DNA of 64,000 nt from Hypomesus transpacificus (Eukaryota; Chordata; Actinopteri; Osmeriformes; Osmeridae): NCBI RefSeq assembly GCF_021917145.1, contig NC_061061.1, forward strand, positions 336,336 to 400,335, in the 5' to 3' direction. Below the pieces are notes generated by a model. That model saw only the letters and a program-made list of their open reading frames with translations, did no database searches and was not told the origin of the DNA. A program made the translations under genes and the position numbers. How positions within the stretch are numbered: the first letter of the stretch is position 1; every line of letters begins with the position of its first letter. Below, piece after piece: positions 48,728 through 59,410 of this stretch.

Positions 48728-50900
48728 GACAATCACACACGCACACACACACACACACAGACAAAACATGCACACACAAACTCACAAAAATGAGTGTGTG
48801 TCCATGTCTACCGTACATGTGCTGAGGGCAGGTGTGCTGAGGGCAGGTGTGCTGAGGGCAGGTGTGTTGAGGGCAGGTGTGTTGAGGGCAGGTGTGCTGA
48901 GGGCAGGTGTGCTGAGGTCAGGTGTGCTGAGGGAAGGTGTGTTGAGGGCAGGTGTGCTGAGGGCAGGTGTGTTGAGGTCAGGTGTGCTGAGGGCAGGTGT
49001 GTTGAGGGCAGGTGTGCTGAGGGCAGGTGTGTTGAGGGCAGGTGTGCTGAGGGGCAGGTGTGTTGAGGTCAGGTGTGCTGAGGGCAGGTGTGTTGAGGGC
49101 AGGTGTGCTGAGGGCAGGTGTGCTGAGGTCAGGTGTGTTGAGGGCAGGTGTGCTGAGGGCAGGTGTGTTGAGGGCAGGTGTGTTGAGGGCAGGTGTGCTG
49201 AGGTCAGGTGTGTTGAGGGCAGGTGTGTTGAGGGCAGGTGTGCTGAGGGCAGATGTGTTGAGAGCAGGTGTGTTGAGTTCAGGTGTGTTGAGGGCAGGTG
49301 TGTTGAGAGCAGGTGTGCTGAGGGCAGGTGTGCTGAGGGCAGGTGTGTTGAGGGCAGGTGTGCTGAGGGCAGGTGTGTTGAGGGCAGGTGTGCTGAGGGC
49401 AGGTGTGTTGAGGGCAGGTGTGTTGAGTTCAGGTGTGTTGAGGGCAGGTGTGCTGAAGGCAGGTGTGCTGAGGGCAGGTGTGTTGAGGGCAGGTGTGTTG
49501 AGTTCAGGTGTGTTGAGGGCAGGTGTGCTGAGGGCAGGTGTGTTGAGGGCAGGTGTGCTGAGGGCAGGTGTGCTGAGGTCAGGTGTGTTGAGGGCAGGTG
49601 TGCTGAGGGCAGGTGTGTTGAGGGCAGGTGTGTTGAGGGCAGGTGTGCTGAGGTCAGGTGTGTTGAGGGCAGGTGTGTTGAGGGCAGGTGTGCTGAGGGC
49701 AGATGTGTTGAGAGCAGGTGTGTTGAGTTCAGGTGTGTTGAGGGCAGGTGTGTTAAGAGCAGGTGTGCTGAGGGCAGGTGTGCTGAGGGCAGGTGTGCTG
49801 AGGGCAGGTGTGTTGAGGGCAGGTGTGCTGAGGGCAGGTGTGTTGAGGGCAGGTGTGCTGAGGGCAGGTGTGTTGAGGGCAGGTGTGTTGAGTTCAGGTG
49901 TGTTGAGGGCAGGTGTGCTGAGGGCAGGTGTGTTGAGGGCAGGTGTGTTGAGGGCAGGTGTGCTGAGGGCAGGTGTGTTGAGGGCAGGTGTGCTGAGGGC
50001 AGGTGTGTTGAGGGCAGGTGTGCTGAGGGCAGGTGTGTTGAGGGCAGGTGTGCTGAGGGCAGGTGTGTTGAGGGCAGCGTGGAGGAGCCGTACCCAGGAG
50101 AAGCCGATGCAGCCGATGGCTCCACACAGCATGTCTGCCAGCATGGCAGGGTACGAGGAGGCAGCAGGGAAGTAGGCGTAGAAGTAGGGACTTTGCCAGT
50201 GGGTCACCTGCATGAACACACACATGCACATCATAGCATGGTTATAGCATGGTTATGGCATGGTTATGGCATGGTTATGGAATGGTTATTACATGTACAT
50301 TACATTAGTCATTTAGCAGTTGCTCTGATCCAGAGTGACTTATAATAAGTACAGGAACATTCCCCCGAGGCAAGTAGGGTGAAATGCCTTGCTCAAGCAC
50401 ACAACGTCATTTCGCACTATCAAACCATTTACATTTTGACATTTGACATATAACGTGGTTATAACATGGTTGTAACGTGGTTATGGCATGGTTATAATGT
50501 GGTTATGGCATGGTTATAACGTGGTTATATCATGGTTATGGAATGGTTATAGCATAGTTATGGCATGGTTATGGCATGGTTATAGCATGGTTATGGCATG
50601 GTTATAGCATGGTTATAGCATGGTTATGGCATGGGTGTGTGTGTTATGGTGCTCAGGTTTGCAAGGGCTGAGGGCTTGGTTCAAGGTTCAGTTTGAGAGA
50701 GAATATTGAATCCTCCAAATCAGATCTGAGACACAACACATCTTGATGTTGTCATATTCTGAACATGTTTTAGCTCTAGTCGTGGACTTGGTATAATCCA
50801 ATAACACGTATGTGTTCCACAGCTGCATGGCTGCTCAAATCTCATTATTTCTGCTTTCATGGCTGTGAGCCAGAGGCTGCGCCTGCCTGCCTCCATGTCT

Positions 50901-50961
<61 letters not shown>

Positions 50962-53813
50962 AATGCCTGTCTCCCTCACCCCCTGCCTGCCTGTCTCCCT
51001 GCTTCCCTGTCTCCCTGCCTGCCTGCCTGTCTCCCTGTCTCCTTGCCTGCCTGCCTCCCTCACCCCCTGTCTCCCTGCCTCACCCACTGTCTCCCTGCCT
51101 GCCTGTCTCCCTGCCTGTTTCCCTGCCTGTCTCCCTGTCTCTCTGCCTGCCTCCCTCACCCCCTGTCTCCCTGTCTCCCTGCCTGCCTCCCTCATCCCCT
51201 GTCTCCCTGTCTCCCTGCCTGCCTGACTCCCTGTCTGTCTGTCTGCCTGCCTGCCTACCTGCCTGTCTTCCTGCCTGACTCCCTGTCTGCCTGTCTGCCT
51301 GTCTGCCTGTCTGCCTGTCTGCCTGCCTGCCTGCCTGTCTTCCTGCCTGACTCCCTGTCTGCCTGTCTGCCTGCCTGTCTGCCTGCCTGCCTGCCTGCCT
51401 GCCTGCCTACCTGCCTGTCTTCCTGCCTGACTCCCTGCCTGCCTGCCTGTCTGTCTGTCTGTCTGTCTGTCTGCCTGGCTGCCTGCCTGTCTCCCTTCCT
51501 GCCTACCTCACCCCCTGTCTCCCTGTCTCCTTGCCTGCCTGTCTCCCTGCCTGTTTCCCTGCCTGTCTCCCTGTCTCTCTGCCTGCCTCCCTCACCCCCT
51601 GTCTCCCTGTCTCCCTGCCTGCCTCCCTCATCCCCTGTCTCCCTGCCTGCCTGACTCCCTGTCTGTCTGTCTGCCTGCCTGCCTGCCTGCCTACCTGCCT
51701 GTCTTCCTGCCTGACTCCCTGTCTGCCTGTCTGCCTGTCTGCCTGCCTGCCTGCCTGCCTGTCTTCCTGCCTGACTCCCTGCCTGCCTGCCTGCCTGCCT
51801 GTCTGTCTGCCTGCCTGCCTGAATGCCTGTCTCCCTCACCCCCTGCCTGCCTGTCTCCCTGCTTCCCTGTCTCCCTGCCTGCCTGCCTGCCTGCCTGTCT
51901 CCCTGTCTCCTTGCCTGCCTGCCTCCCTCACCCCCTGTCTCCCTGCCTCACCCACTGTCTCACCCCCTGCCTGCCTGTCTCCCTCCCTGTCTCCCTGCCT
52001 GCCTGCCTGACTGTCTCCCTGCCTGCCTCCCTCACCCCCTGTCTCCCTGTCTGCCTGTCTGCCTGTCTTCCTGCCTGACTCCCTGCCTGCCTGCCTGTCT
52101 GTCTGTCTGCCTGCCTGTCTGCCTGCCTGTCAGGGTATTCCCATGGTGAGTCATCCATTAGGCTAACGAGTCTCCTTCCACACCATAAAGCAGAGGTGTT
52201 TGAAGGAAACTGCCTTGTTACAGAAACGGAACAAGTGTTTAATATGTCAGAGTTGAGGCATGTGAAGACAGACCGTAAGACTCTTACTAAGAGTCGACCC
52301 TTCCTACTGGCCCTCAGCCCATTAATGATTAACTCCTTGAACTTTGGGATGAGAACAGCAACATAGAAAGAGGTGAGGGACTTAGAACGAGTTTAGAGCG
52401 TCTGGAGACACTTCCAGTTTGTTAGGGTTAGGGTTAGGCAGACAGGCAGACAGGGAGTCACTTCCAGTCTGGAGCACCTGCACCCGATGCACCGTGGGAC
52501 TTAAACACACACACACCTCACACACACACACACACACCTCACACACACACACACACACCTCACACACACACACACACACCTCACAAACACACACCTCACA
52601 AACACACACACACACCTCACACACACACACACCTCACACACACACACCTCACACACACACACCTCACACACACACACACACACACCTCACAAACACACAC
52701 ACACACCTCACACACACACACCTCACAAACACACACACACACCTCACACACACACACACCTCACACACACACACCTCACACACACACACCTCACACACAC
52801 ACACACCTCACACACACACACCTCACACACACACACACCTCACACACACACATACCTCACACACACACACCTCACACACACACACCTCACACACACACAC
52901 ACCTCACACACACACACCTCCAGAACACACACACCTCACACACACACACACCTCACACACACACACACCTCACACACACACACCTCACACACACACACAC
53001 ACCTCACACACACACACACCTCACACACACACACCTCACACACACACACCTCACACACACACACCTCACAAACACACACACCTCACACACACACACACCT
53101 CACACACACACACACCTCACACACACACACCTCACAAACACACACACCTCACACACACACACCTCACAAACACACACCTCACAAACACACACACCTCACA
53201 AACACACACCTCACAAACACACACACCTCACAAACACACACCTCACACACACACACACCTCACACACACACACACCTCACACACACACCTCACACACACA
53301 CACCTCACACACACACACCTCACAAACACACACACCTCACAAACACACACACACCTCACACACACACACCTCACACACAACCTCACACACACACCTCACA
53401 CACAAACACACACACCTCACACACACCTCACAAACACACACCTCACACACAAACACACACACCTCACACACACCTCACAAACACACACCTCACAAACACA
53501 CACACCTCACACACACCTCACAAACAGACACCTCACACACACCCTCACACACACACCTCACACACACACACACCTCACAAACACACACACACACCTAACA
53601 CACCCTCACACACACACACACACACACACAGGAGACTACTGGATCATCTGGATGATCAGGGGAAAATGTAATCCAGTGTTTAAAAGGGACATGTGAATGA
53701 CATTAACACTAATCCTAATTGTAACTACATAGCCTGTACAACTAGGCTATGTTAGAGCCCCTTTCAGCTCTAGAGCTAAGTTATATCAAATCCCCTTGCT
53801 ACCTCCCCCTCCC

Positions 53814-53845
<32 letters not shown>

Positions 53846-54079
53846 GAAAACAAGCCAAGCAGAAGATGTCCTGCTCACCCCCGGCATGACGACCCTCTCG
53901 ATGTCCCTGAAGACGTCATCGTAGGAGTCTGGCTCCTGGGGGGCGTCCTCGGGGATCAGAGGGCGCAGGTAGCCGGGCTCCACGTCAGGGTACACCTGCC
54001 TCTGCTCCACGCTTTCCAGGTAGTCTGCCACATAGTCCACCATCTCCTTCCCTCGCCGGCGAAACTCCGCTGTGTCCAT
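31700..54079 (-). CDS. ddc: Aromatic-L-amino-acid (DOPA) decarboxylase, complete
   Basis: PLP enzyme converting L-DOPA to dopamine and 5-HTP to serotonin in the cytosol. Thirteen coding exons (minus): 54079-53879, 50207-50094, 48664-48545, 45504-45370, 44087-43944, 42523-42457, 42365-42271, 40782-40715, 39100-39024, 36935-36916, 36692-36594, 33116-33015 and 31900-31700. All are GT-AG, phases agree, and the total is 480 aa, the human length. Recognisable blocks: [58 protein letters not shown] and [15 protein letters not shown]. The PLP lysine is K303 in [13 protein letters not shown]. The ATG at 54079 matches the family start; an in-frame ATG at 54097 would add six residues. Nearly every intron holds minisatellites, many touching exons, and a 20-bp microexon lies at 36935-36916. 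No disabling change is seen. The neighbour grb10 supports orthology with the DDC-GRB10 locus. Confidence 0.97.
31898..32302. repeat. 27-bp minisatellite that repeats the acceptor of the last ddc exon
   Basis: About 15 near-identical units. On the minus strand each ends GTGTGTTCCTCTCAGGGC, which is the acceptor plus first bases of the exon at 31900. The exon-proximal unit is the functional one. Confidence 0.95.
32303..32575. repeat. Second, diverged minisatellite in the same ddc intron
   Basis: Units built on GAGAGGAACACACAGAACGT and TTGGAGCTCT, clearly derived from the neighbouring 27-bp unit. Confidence 0.9.
32580..32895. repeat. Degenerate GTCCTACAGTAGA repeats
   Basis: Short imperfect units of AGTCCTACAGTAGAGTCCTA and TCCTACCAGTCTAG, in the ddc intron next to the exon at 33015. 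Confidence 0.7.
33155..34800. repeat. 1.65-kb minisatellite in ddc intron 11-12
   Basis: About 75 units of 21, 24 or 27 bp built on GATCTGATGGAGCAGTGTGG and a variable number of TGG/TGA triplets. It begins about 40 bp upstream (gene sense) of the acceptor at 33116. Because all length steps are multiples of three, it is open in frame on both strands; this is periodicity, not a gene. Confidence 0.97.
35098..35528. repeat. 27-bp minisatellite
   Basis: Sixteen copies of AACCAGACCACTGTGGTCCT then CATCATT. Each contains the palindrome ACCACAGTGGT or its variant, so single strands could form serial hairpins. Confidence 0.95.
35815..36590. repeat. Polypurine minisatellite abutting the donor of ddc exon 11
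   Basis: GGGAGACAGGAGGGAGGAGG units for about 775 bp. It begins within 10 bp of the donor at 36593-36592. The plus strand is almost entirely purine, giving strong strand asymmetry. Confidence 0.95.
36946..37395. repeat. 33-bp minisatellite upstream of the ddc microexon
   Basis: Thirteen virtually identical copies of GTTAGTACACCACACACAGC plus TCCTGGTCCAGAG, starting about 15 bp from the acceptor of the 20-bp exon. The high identity implies recent homogenisation. Confidence 0.97.
37848..38165. repeat. GGATGAGAGGAGGGGATGACA minisatellite
   Basis: Units of about 30 bp composed of GGATGAGAGGAGGGGATGAC and AGAGGGTGAGAGGACA, becoming degenerate to the right. Confidence 0.85.
38463..38645. repeat. 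41-bp minisatellite, four copies
   Basis: GATTGGCTGGGTTCTGGTGA then CACCAGTGATCAGCTGAAGGT is repeated. TTCTGGTGACACCAG is an inverted repeat within each unit. Confidence 0.9.
41605..41740. repeat. CT-rich and C-run low complexity
   Basis: TCTCTCCCTC-type pyrimidine tract followed by long C runs around 41703-41729, in the ddc intron between exons 7 and 8. Confidence 0.8.
42083..42262. repeat. TGTGCG-rich low complexity at the donor of ddc exon 7
   Basis: Imperfect TGTGTGCGTG repeats start within about 10 bp of the donor at 42270. Confidence 0.75.
42927..43468. mobile_element. Harbinger-like MITE in a ddc intron
   Basis: 542 bp, flanked by TTA on both sides (42924-42926 and 43469-43471), the 3-bp target typical of PIF/Harbinger. 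Ends are AGGCCGATTTATAC and its approximate complement in GTAATAATTGGCCT. The GGACGGATAG and CAGGAGGTGCACGT blocks match the larger element at 24259-26640. Confidence 0.8.
44091..44788. repeat. 36-bp minisatellite with telomere-like motif
   Basis: Nineteen copies of GGAGTAGGGTTAGGGTGAGA plus CGCTAGTGTACAGACT. It touches the acceptor of ddc exon 5 (44087), and its last unit contributes the acceptor tract. GGGTTAGGG resembles vertebrate telomere repeat but the unit is not TTAGGG. Confidence 0.97.
45508..46045. repeat. Polypurine GGGGAGGAGG tract forming an expanded acceptor tract
   Basis: On the minus strand this is more than 500 bp of nearly pure CCTCCTCC pyrimidine running directly into CCAG at the acceptor of ddc exon 4 (45504). 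Confidence 0.95.
46241..46266. repeat. Poly(C) run
   Basis: About 26 uninterrupted C residues in the ddc intron. Run length in the assembly may be unreliable. Confidence 0.85.
46716..46868. repeat. 50-bp direct repeat, three copies
   Basis: AGAGGGAGGTCCAGACCAGG then CCAACATGCTGTCTCTCTGGGCTGAGAGAC occurs three times head to tail. Confidence 0.93.
47640..48565. repeat. 28/42-bp minisatellite that repeats the donor of ddc exon 3
   Basis: Units contain CACCTGGATGACCCCCCCTC. On the minus strand that is GTCATCCAGGTG, the end of exon 3 (VIQ) joined to its GT donor. About two dozen copies of this exon-donor junction lie in a row. Near the exon the 42-bp form predominates; farther away 28-bp and mixed forms. 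Confidence 0.95.
48666..48775. repeat. CA-rich repeat at the acceptor of ddc exon 3
   Basis: CACACACACATATAGACAAT units, starting one base beyond the acceptor dinucleotide (48666-48665). Confidence 0.9.
48826..50078. repeat. 15-bp satellite-like array with higher-order structure
   Basis: About 83 units of GTGCTGAGGGCAGGT and GTGTTGAGGGCAGGT, in the intron after ddc exon 2, ending about 15 bp from its donor. Marker variants (GCAGATGTGTTGAGAGCAGG at about 49250 and 49700) recur 450 bp apart, showing duplication of 30-unit blocks. Confidence 0.97.
50225..50640. repeat. GTTATGGCATG minisatellite interrupted by a SINE
   Basis: Units GGTTATGGCAT or GGTTATAGCAT occur on both sides of a SINE tail (about 50290-50400, minus orientation: CTTATTATAAGTCACTCTGG read inverted), so the SINE entered the array. 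Confidence 0.85.
50880..52130. repeat. (CCTG)n-based array, 1.25 kb
   Basis: Pure CCTG at about 50903-50960 grades into CTGCCTGTCTCCCTGCCTGC units with larger duplicated blocks (for example TGCCTGAATGCCTGTCTCCC near 50958 and 51818). It is in the ddc intron between coding exons 1 and 2; the transcript would carry CAGG repeats. Confidence 0.95.
52505..53632. repeat. CACACACACCTCA minisatellite, 1.1 kb
   Basis: More than 70 units of CTCACACACACACAC with variable CA number and a CTCACAAACACACAC variant, in the ddc intron between coding exons 1 and 2. Confidence 0.95.
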
Positions 54080-54599
54080 GTTACGACACTGGCTCATACG
54101 GAGGGATGGGGTTTACACAAAGCTGATTCTCAAAAGCGCTCATTTAACATTGAGACTGTTGTGTTGTTGAGTGCATGGGTCCACTCTCGTAAAATGGACC
54201 AATTTTAAGACACTGTTAATCTAACAGTCAAAATGACTCAGAAAATGACCTTTACAATAAAATCTTAACTTTATTATTTTATAAGAATGCATGGCAACAC
54301 TGACTTAATTACTGTCTAGGTTTGATTATTCATTAATCGTGCTATTTTGTAATCTCCACAGATACACACACAAAATTGAGCATTTCTATCAAATCCACGA
54401 CTGATACTGCAGATAGCAGAACAGAAGAGAAACAAAGAGACTGGTCCTGTGTACACAACATTAAAACAAAGTAACAAACATGACACAAATATCCCTCTCA
54501 TAATTCTCCACCTTGTACTCTCGTGGTAAAGGTGAAGTCTGAAGAACTTTACTCAAAAATTCTGATTAAAGGTCACTTTGTTCAACTGCCGCCAAAACG

Positions 54600-54865
54600 G
54601 AGGCTACACATCAGTACCACAGCCTTGTACCAGGTACAGCACCACACACACTGGAGTAAACAGCAGTACCACAGCCTTGGACCAGGTATAGCACCACACA
54701 CACTGGAGTACACATCAGTACCACAGCCTAGTACCAGGTACAGCACCACACACACTGGAGTACACATCAGTACCACAGCCTAGTACCAGGTACAGCACCA
54801 CACACACAGGAGTACACATCAGTACCACAGCCTTGGACCAGGTACAGCACCACACACACTGGAGG
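54600..54865. repeat. 57-bp minisatellite upstream of ddc coding exon 1
   Basis: About four and a half copies of ACATCAGTACCACAGCCTTG plus GACCAGGTACAGCACCACACACACTGGAGT, within the presumed first intron. Confidence 0.93.
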
Positions 54866-55689
54866 CTAATGCACACAGGTGCCGTTCCCCATTCTACTGA
54901 GTAGAAACTGGCAATACTAATCCAGCGTAATCTGCTCTAATCCTGGTGTGAATTAAATGCTCACTCAGCTCAGTGTCACCGGCTTGTAGGTGTGATTGTG
55001 TGTGTGTTTCACATATTATGGGACCCATGTTGAAATGAGAGCAGGTGGACCCAGGTCAAGCAGAAGTCCTGCTATACAGCTCTGCAGAGCTGATGTTTAG
55101 GGTTATTGGGTTTGTTAGATGGTGCGTGCCCTGCAACCCCTCCTGCATGTTCCTCTGCCCTCCTGCAGTCCAACTACCAGACAGGAGGCACAAACCCATA
55201 ATACGTTTAATAAAGTGCTCAAATATAGTCCAGAGGGTTTCTTTGTGGACATGCAGACTGGCTGGAGGTGGTTCTATGCTGGTGGACTCCATAGAGAGAG
55301 CAGGATGATCATCTGAAGCTGGAGCCAACCATAGCCAGGTGCTTAAAGCACAAAACAACATCGAAGGCATCAAGTTGATCTTTATTAACTAAAGAGGCTG
55401 GGGAAATGAAAGACAAACGCTCTATCGTTCAAAAGTGTAGGAATAGAACGGCTGACGAGATATCAACTGAAAGAAAAACACCCTCATATTCCTGACTCAA
55501 TGAACAGTGAAGTAAAGTAAGTGATGGAAACAGCACACCAGACCACCTGCTGGCAACTCTCTCACGCATCGCCTGCCCACCTCCACCATCACATCCTGCA
55601 TGTATCTGCATGCATCAGCTCCCACAACACCCTGAGAACCTTATCTAAAACTGGATTAGAGCCGTGTGCGTGTGTGTGTGTGTACTTAC

Positions 55690-55775
55690 GATAGTCAGGG
55701 CTGAGCTCCTCTCTCTCCTTGCGTCTCCAGAGACAGTGTTGTGAGTCCTGGGGTGAGACGCTCAATTTATCTGCT
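55690..55775 (-). promoter_or_regulatory. ddc: Candidate ddc promoter and 5' non-coding exon
   Basis: On the minus strand a good donor (TATC then GTAAGTAC) ends a putative exon at 55690. About 80 bp upstream is TAAATT (55770-55765), a TATA-like box, and farther up CCTATTGGC, an inverted CCAAT box near 55810. Vertebrate DDC genes are known to have an untranslated first exon. The exon start (near 55738) is a guess. Confidence 0.45.
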
Positions 55776-55959
55776 CCAACACAGCCACGGCCGGCCCCCC
55801 TCCTCAGCCAGCCAATAGGAGCTGGGATCCTGTCTGGAGGACACCACTTACACTCCCAGCTGTAGAGCTGATTCACAAACAGCTCCTCAGAACACGCCCC
55901 CCATCCACCCTGCTCAGCTCACCTACAGGCAACAGTTGACAGACTTGGACACATGTACA

Positions 55960-56065
55960 GTATGTGTTCATTTATCGGATGCTTTCATCCAAAGCCACGT
56001 AAAGCACAGGGGGGGATTTGACCCTCTTGATGTGCAGGCTAATACTCGAACCTTCTTTTGTTATT
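55960..56065 (-). mobile_element. Probable SINE tail fragment
   Basis: ATCGGATGCTTTCATCCAAA and CTAATACTCGAACC resemble the inverted tail and B-box region of fish tRNA SINEs. Confidence 0.35.
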
Positions 56066-56169
56066 CCACTGTGAATCATAAGTGATCAGCGAGTGTGTTG
56101 GTGCTTACTACGCACGCTCACACACTGGGGTGAGGAATGAGTCAACGCAGTAGTGTGTTCATCCTGTGT

Positions 56170-56194
56170 GTGCGTGTAGCAGCAGTGTGTTCAT

Positions 56195-56231
<37 letters not shown>

Positions 56232-57396
56232 TCTGTAACCCACAATGTCTGAGTAACACAAATGAGTGCATTCTTCTATTTTATTTTACTTTAAAGTTTC
56301 TGTCTCGTCTGTGATCTGCCACTGAGTGGTAAAGATGAAGACATGTCATACTCAACAAACCACATCACCTGGGGCCTCGGTAATGCTGAAGCTACCAGGT
56401 GGAGACCCACACACAGGGAGATGCAGGATCAAAACAAACCAAAACGTGTTTGTTAATCAAAGTACTCGGGAACACTTAACAAGCCACGGGTGATGAACCC
56501 ACATGGGGAACACTGAGGACGTGATAGCAGCCTCTCTGAGGATCTGAGACTCTCTGACTCAGTCTGAACAGTCTGCCATCTAGTGGGCAACTGGGGAGTG
56601 GGAACCCCTGGACACCGTCTGGGAACCATGGCAACATGACTGCCTGAATGTACACCACTACTCATGGAACCATAGCAACATGATTAGCTGTATGTACAAG
56701 TGGAAACCGCAGCAACAAGAAACCTAAAGGCCTATATGCACCACAACTGGAGACCATAGTAAAATGATTACCTGTTTGGACACCAGGAAACCATGGTAAC
56801 ATGATTACCTGTTTGGACACCAGGAAACCATAGTAACATTACTTACTTGTATTACTTGTGCTGTATGTACACCTTTCAACCATGAGCATATGAGTATATG
56901 TATATTGCACTCAACCACCAAAACTCTTCATTGTACGGTTATCCAACAGTTACTCTACATCATGCTGTATGGGTTACTATGTTGGGAGTATACAGATATG
57001 CTGTTACAGAGTCATGTTGTGTAGTAAAGTAGCATACTGTAAATGTTTTTTTCAGAATCAGTCAATCATTGGGGAAGACAATACAAACACATTATATTTA
57101 TAGCAATGCATTAATCTTTAATTCTAATGACAATAAACAGAATATATCAGTCCCTCATTTGTACAAAAAATACCTGAAAAAGGTTACATGTAAGATGTAT
57201 AAGCCATTGAGCTATTTACAGATGGAAGCAAAGCACATTATGAAAACATGATATTTCTATTTAAAAACAGATAAGTTACTTCTCCTGCTGTTATTGTTTC
57301 CCTGAAATACATCATAGTTTATAATGCTCTGATGATATATATTTAGTGCACTCCTCCATGCTGTACAGTCTTTCTATCTAGCATTGAGTCAATATC

Positions 57397-57436
<40 letters not shown>

Positions 57437-57595
57437 CAAGGAGAGATCCCCCCTCTTGGCTCCATTAGTCAGGTGTAGTCACAGAGGCACCGCATGTTAA
57501 GGTCATGACAGGTAATTATTTAAAGGCATCGTAAGATGGGCAATGTTGCTCGCTACAGGAACGGATTGTGGACTCGGATTAGGTCGGGGTGACTG
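56170..57595. other. Intergenic region between ddc and grb10, left part
   Basis: Contains a (TG)n run at about 56196-56229, an ATCA run at about 57398-57432 and scattered ACCATAGTAACATGATTACC-type direct repeats near 56750-56850. No coding sequence seen. Confidence 0.5.
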
Positions 57596-57596
57596 T

Positions 57597-57905
57597 GGAG
57601 AGGGTTAGGAAGGGTGAGGGTGGAGAGAAGATGAGGGTGAGGAGGAGATGAGGGTGGGGAGGAGATGAGGGTGGGGAGGAGATGAGGGTGGGGAGGAGAT
57701 GAGGGTGGAGAGAAGATGAGGGTGGGGAGGAGATGAGGGTGGGGAGGAGATGAGGGTGGGGAGGAGATGAGGGTGGAGAGAAGATGAGGGTGGGGAGATG
57801 AGGGTGGGGAGATGCAGCCGGCTGGCTGTGTGACACATCCACCAGGAGTCTGCCTGCAGCCGGCTGGCTGTGCGACACATCCACCAGGAGTCTGCCTGCA
57901 GCCGG
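57597..57905. repeat. 19-bp GGTGGGGAGGAGATGAGGG minisatellite plus 51-bp duplicate
   Basis: About eleven 19-bp units, then two copies of a segment GCAGCCGGCTGGCTGTG(T/C)GACACATCC with CACCAGGAGTCTGCCT. Confidence 0.93.
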
Positions 57906-59210
57906 CTGCCCTGAGTCTGGCTAACTGCACTCACTGTACTGAAGCGCTGCTACTGAGCAGTCTGCAGAAACCTGCTAAACTGCTTCTGAATGTCACCGTC
58001 TACCCAAGGTCAAACATTTTATTGGTTTCCACGGGCTGCTATTGTTGCCAAGGGCAGCATCTTGACAGGACAAAAGATAACTCACAACTCCCAAATATAC
58101 ATGCCACCAGTCACCTACGATGACCCCGAGCAGTCCAGTGACATTCATTTAACTTTCTACTACAGACGACGATTCCACTGATTTAGAATCAGACACTATG
58201 TGCATGTGACCAAATGAGATCAGTGATTGTACTTGTCCATAGCAATACTGTAAGCCTACACAGCAACACTGATCTTCAATGTTGCAGGATAAGCACATAC
58301 ATGCATACAATACTATGTGTGTGTGGCAAAGCACAAATTAAATAAGAGAACCTTATTTAATATAAGGGAACCTCAATTCTTCTGTCACCTGGGTGGAATG
58401 AAGACCACAACAACAGAAAAAGCAAGGGTTAAAACATTGTAAAAACTGAAAGTGACAAGTTCACAAACATCAGATAGAAAGTGAAAATGATATATTCAAA
58501 GATAAAGCTGTGAAAAAATATGTTTCATTTCATGGTCAAGAAAGTAAAGAGGAGAACAAAACTGACAGAAAGAAACAGCGCTGATAAAAGTACTACATTT
58601 CAAGTAATCACTCACATCTTGATAAATAAATACATGTTGCTGAAACAATAGTTAAATGGCTGAGTCATTGCATCTTATAATGGTGCTGGTACAGACCGTC
58701 TCTGAAACTAAAATACATAAAAATGGCTCTCTCTCAAAGTTGCATCACAGGTAAAACATTTGTTTTGAAAATCTCTTGAAGGATTTACCAATAAACCAGA
58801 TTCAGGCCAAATGTGTCTGTATCTCGCTCTCTATATACACCTACACTGTGTGTGTATACATATAGACTATCATATCAGTCTGAGAGTTTTAAATCAGATC
58901 TGGGAGCACAACTTCTAACCTGTTCATTGTAATGTTTCTGGAGGCACACTGGTAGGATCTCCATCTGAGGGGGCCCACACAGGGGTCACAGGTCACTGGG
59001 TCACCAGTCAAAGCAGAGGAGGAAGGTTCCACTTCTGTCCAGAATGTCCACTCACAGTAGGAGATGTGGTTCCAAGCTCTACCACAGATTTCCAGCCTCT
59101 AGAACCATGTCAGCCTTTCTGGGTTCCATCTGATAATCTGGAATACGGACAGGAAGTTCAAACTGAGTGTTTGACACTTGAGCAGCGTCGCAGGGAGTAT
59201 GGCGTCCATT
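57906..59210. other. Intergenic or grb10 3' UTR sequence
   Basis: Mostly unique AT-rich DNA downstream of the grb10 stop at 60193. It could be part of a long grb10 3' UTR; no decisive poly(A) signal was recognised. No other gene seen. Confidence 0.45.
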
Positions 59211-59212
59211 AT

Positions 59213-59410
59213 CCTGGTGGAGGTCCCCTGGTGGAGGTCCCCTGGTGGAGGTCCCCTGGTGGAGGTGCCCTGGTGGAGGTCCCCTGGTGGAGGTCCCCTG
59301 GTGGAGGTGCCCTGGTGGAGGTCCCCTGGTGGAGGTCCCCTGGTGGAGGTCCCCTGGTGGAGGTCCCCTGGTGGAGGTGCCCTGGTGGAGGTCCCCTGGT
59401 GGAGGTCCCC
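59213..59410. repeat. 15-bp minisatellite
   Basis: Thirteen copies of GGTGGAGGTCCCCTG with a GTGCCCT variant, within about 1 kb downstream of the grb10 stop codon. Confidence 0.95.

Noticed and set aside
48768..50345. 525-aa and 447-aa open frames on both strands
   Set aside because: They arise from the 15-bp array, which is open in several frames at once. The true coding content here is only ddc exon 2.
52419..53696. 425-aa His/Thr-rich open frame
   Set aside because: CA/CTCA repeats read in frame; no conserved segment.
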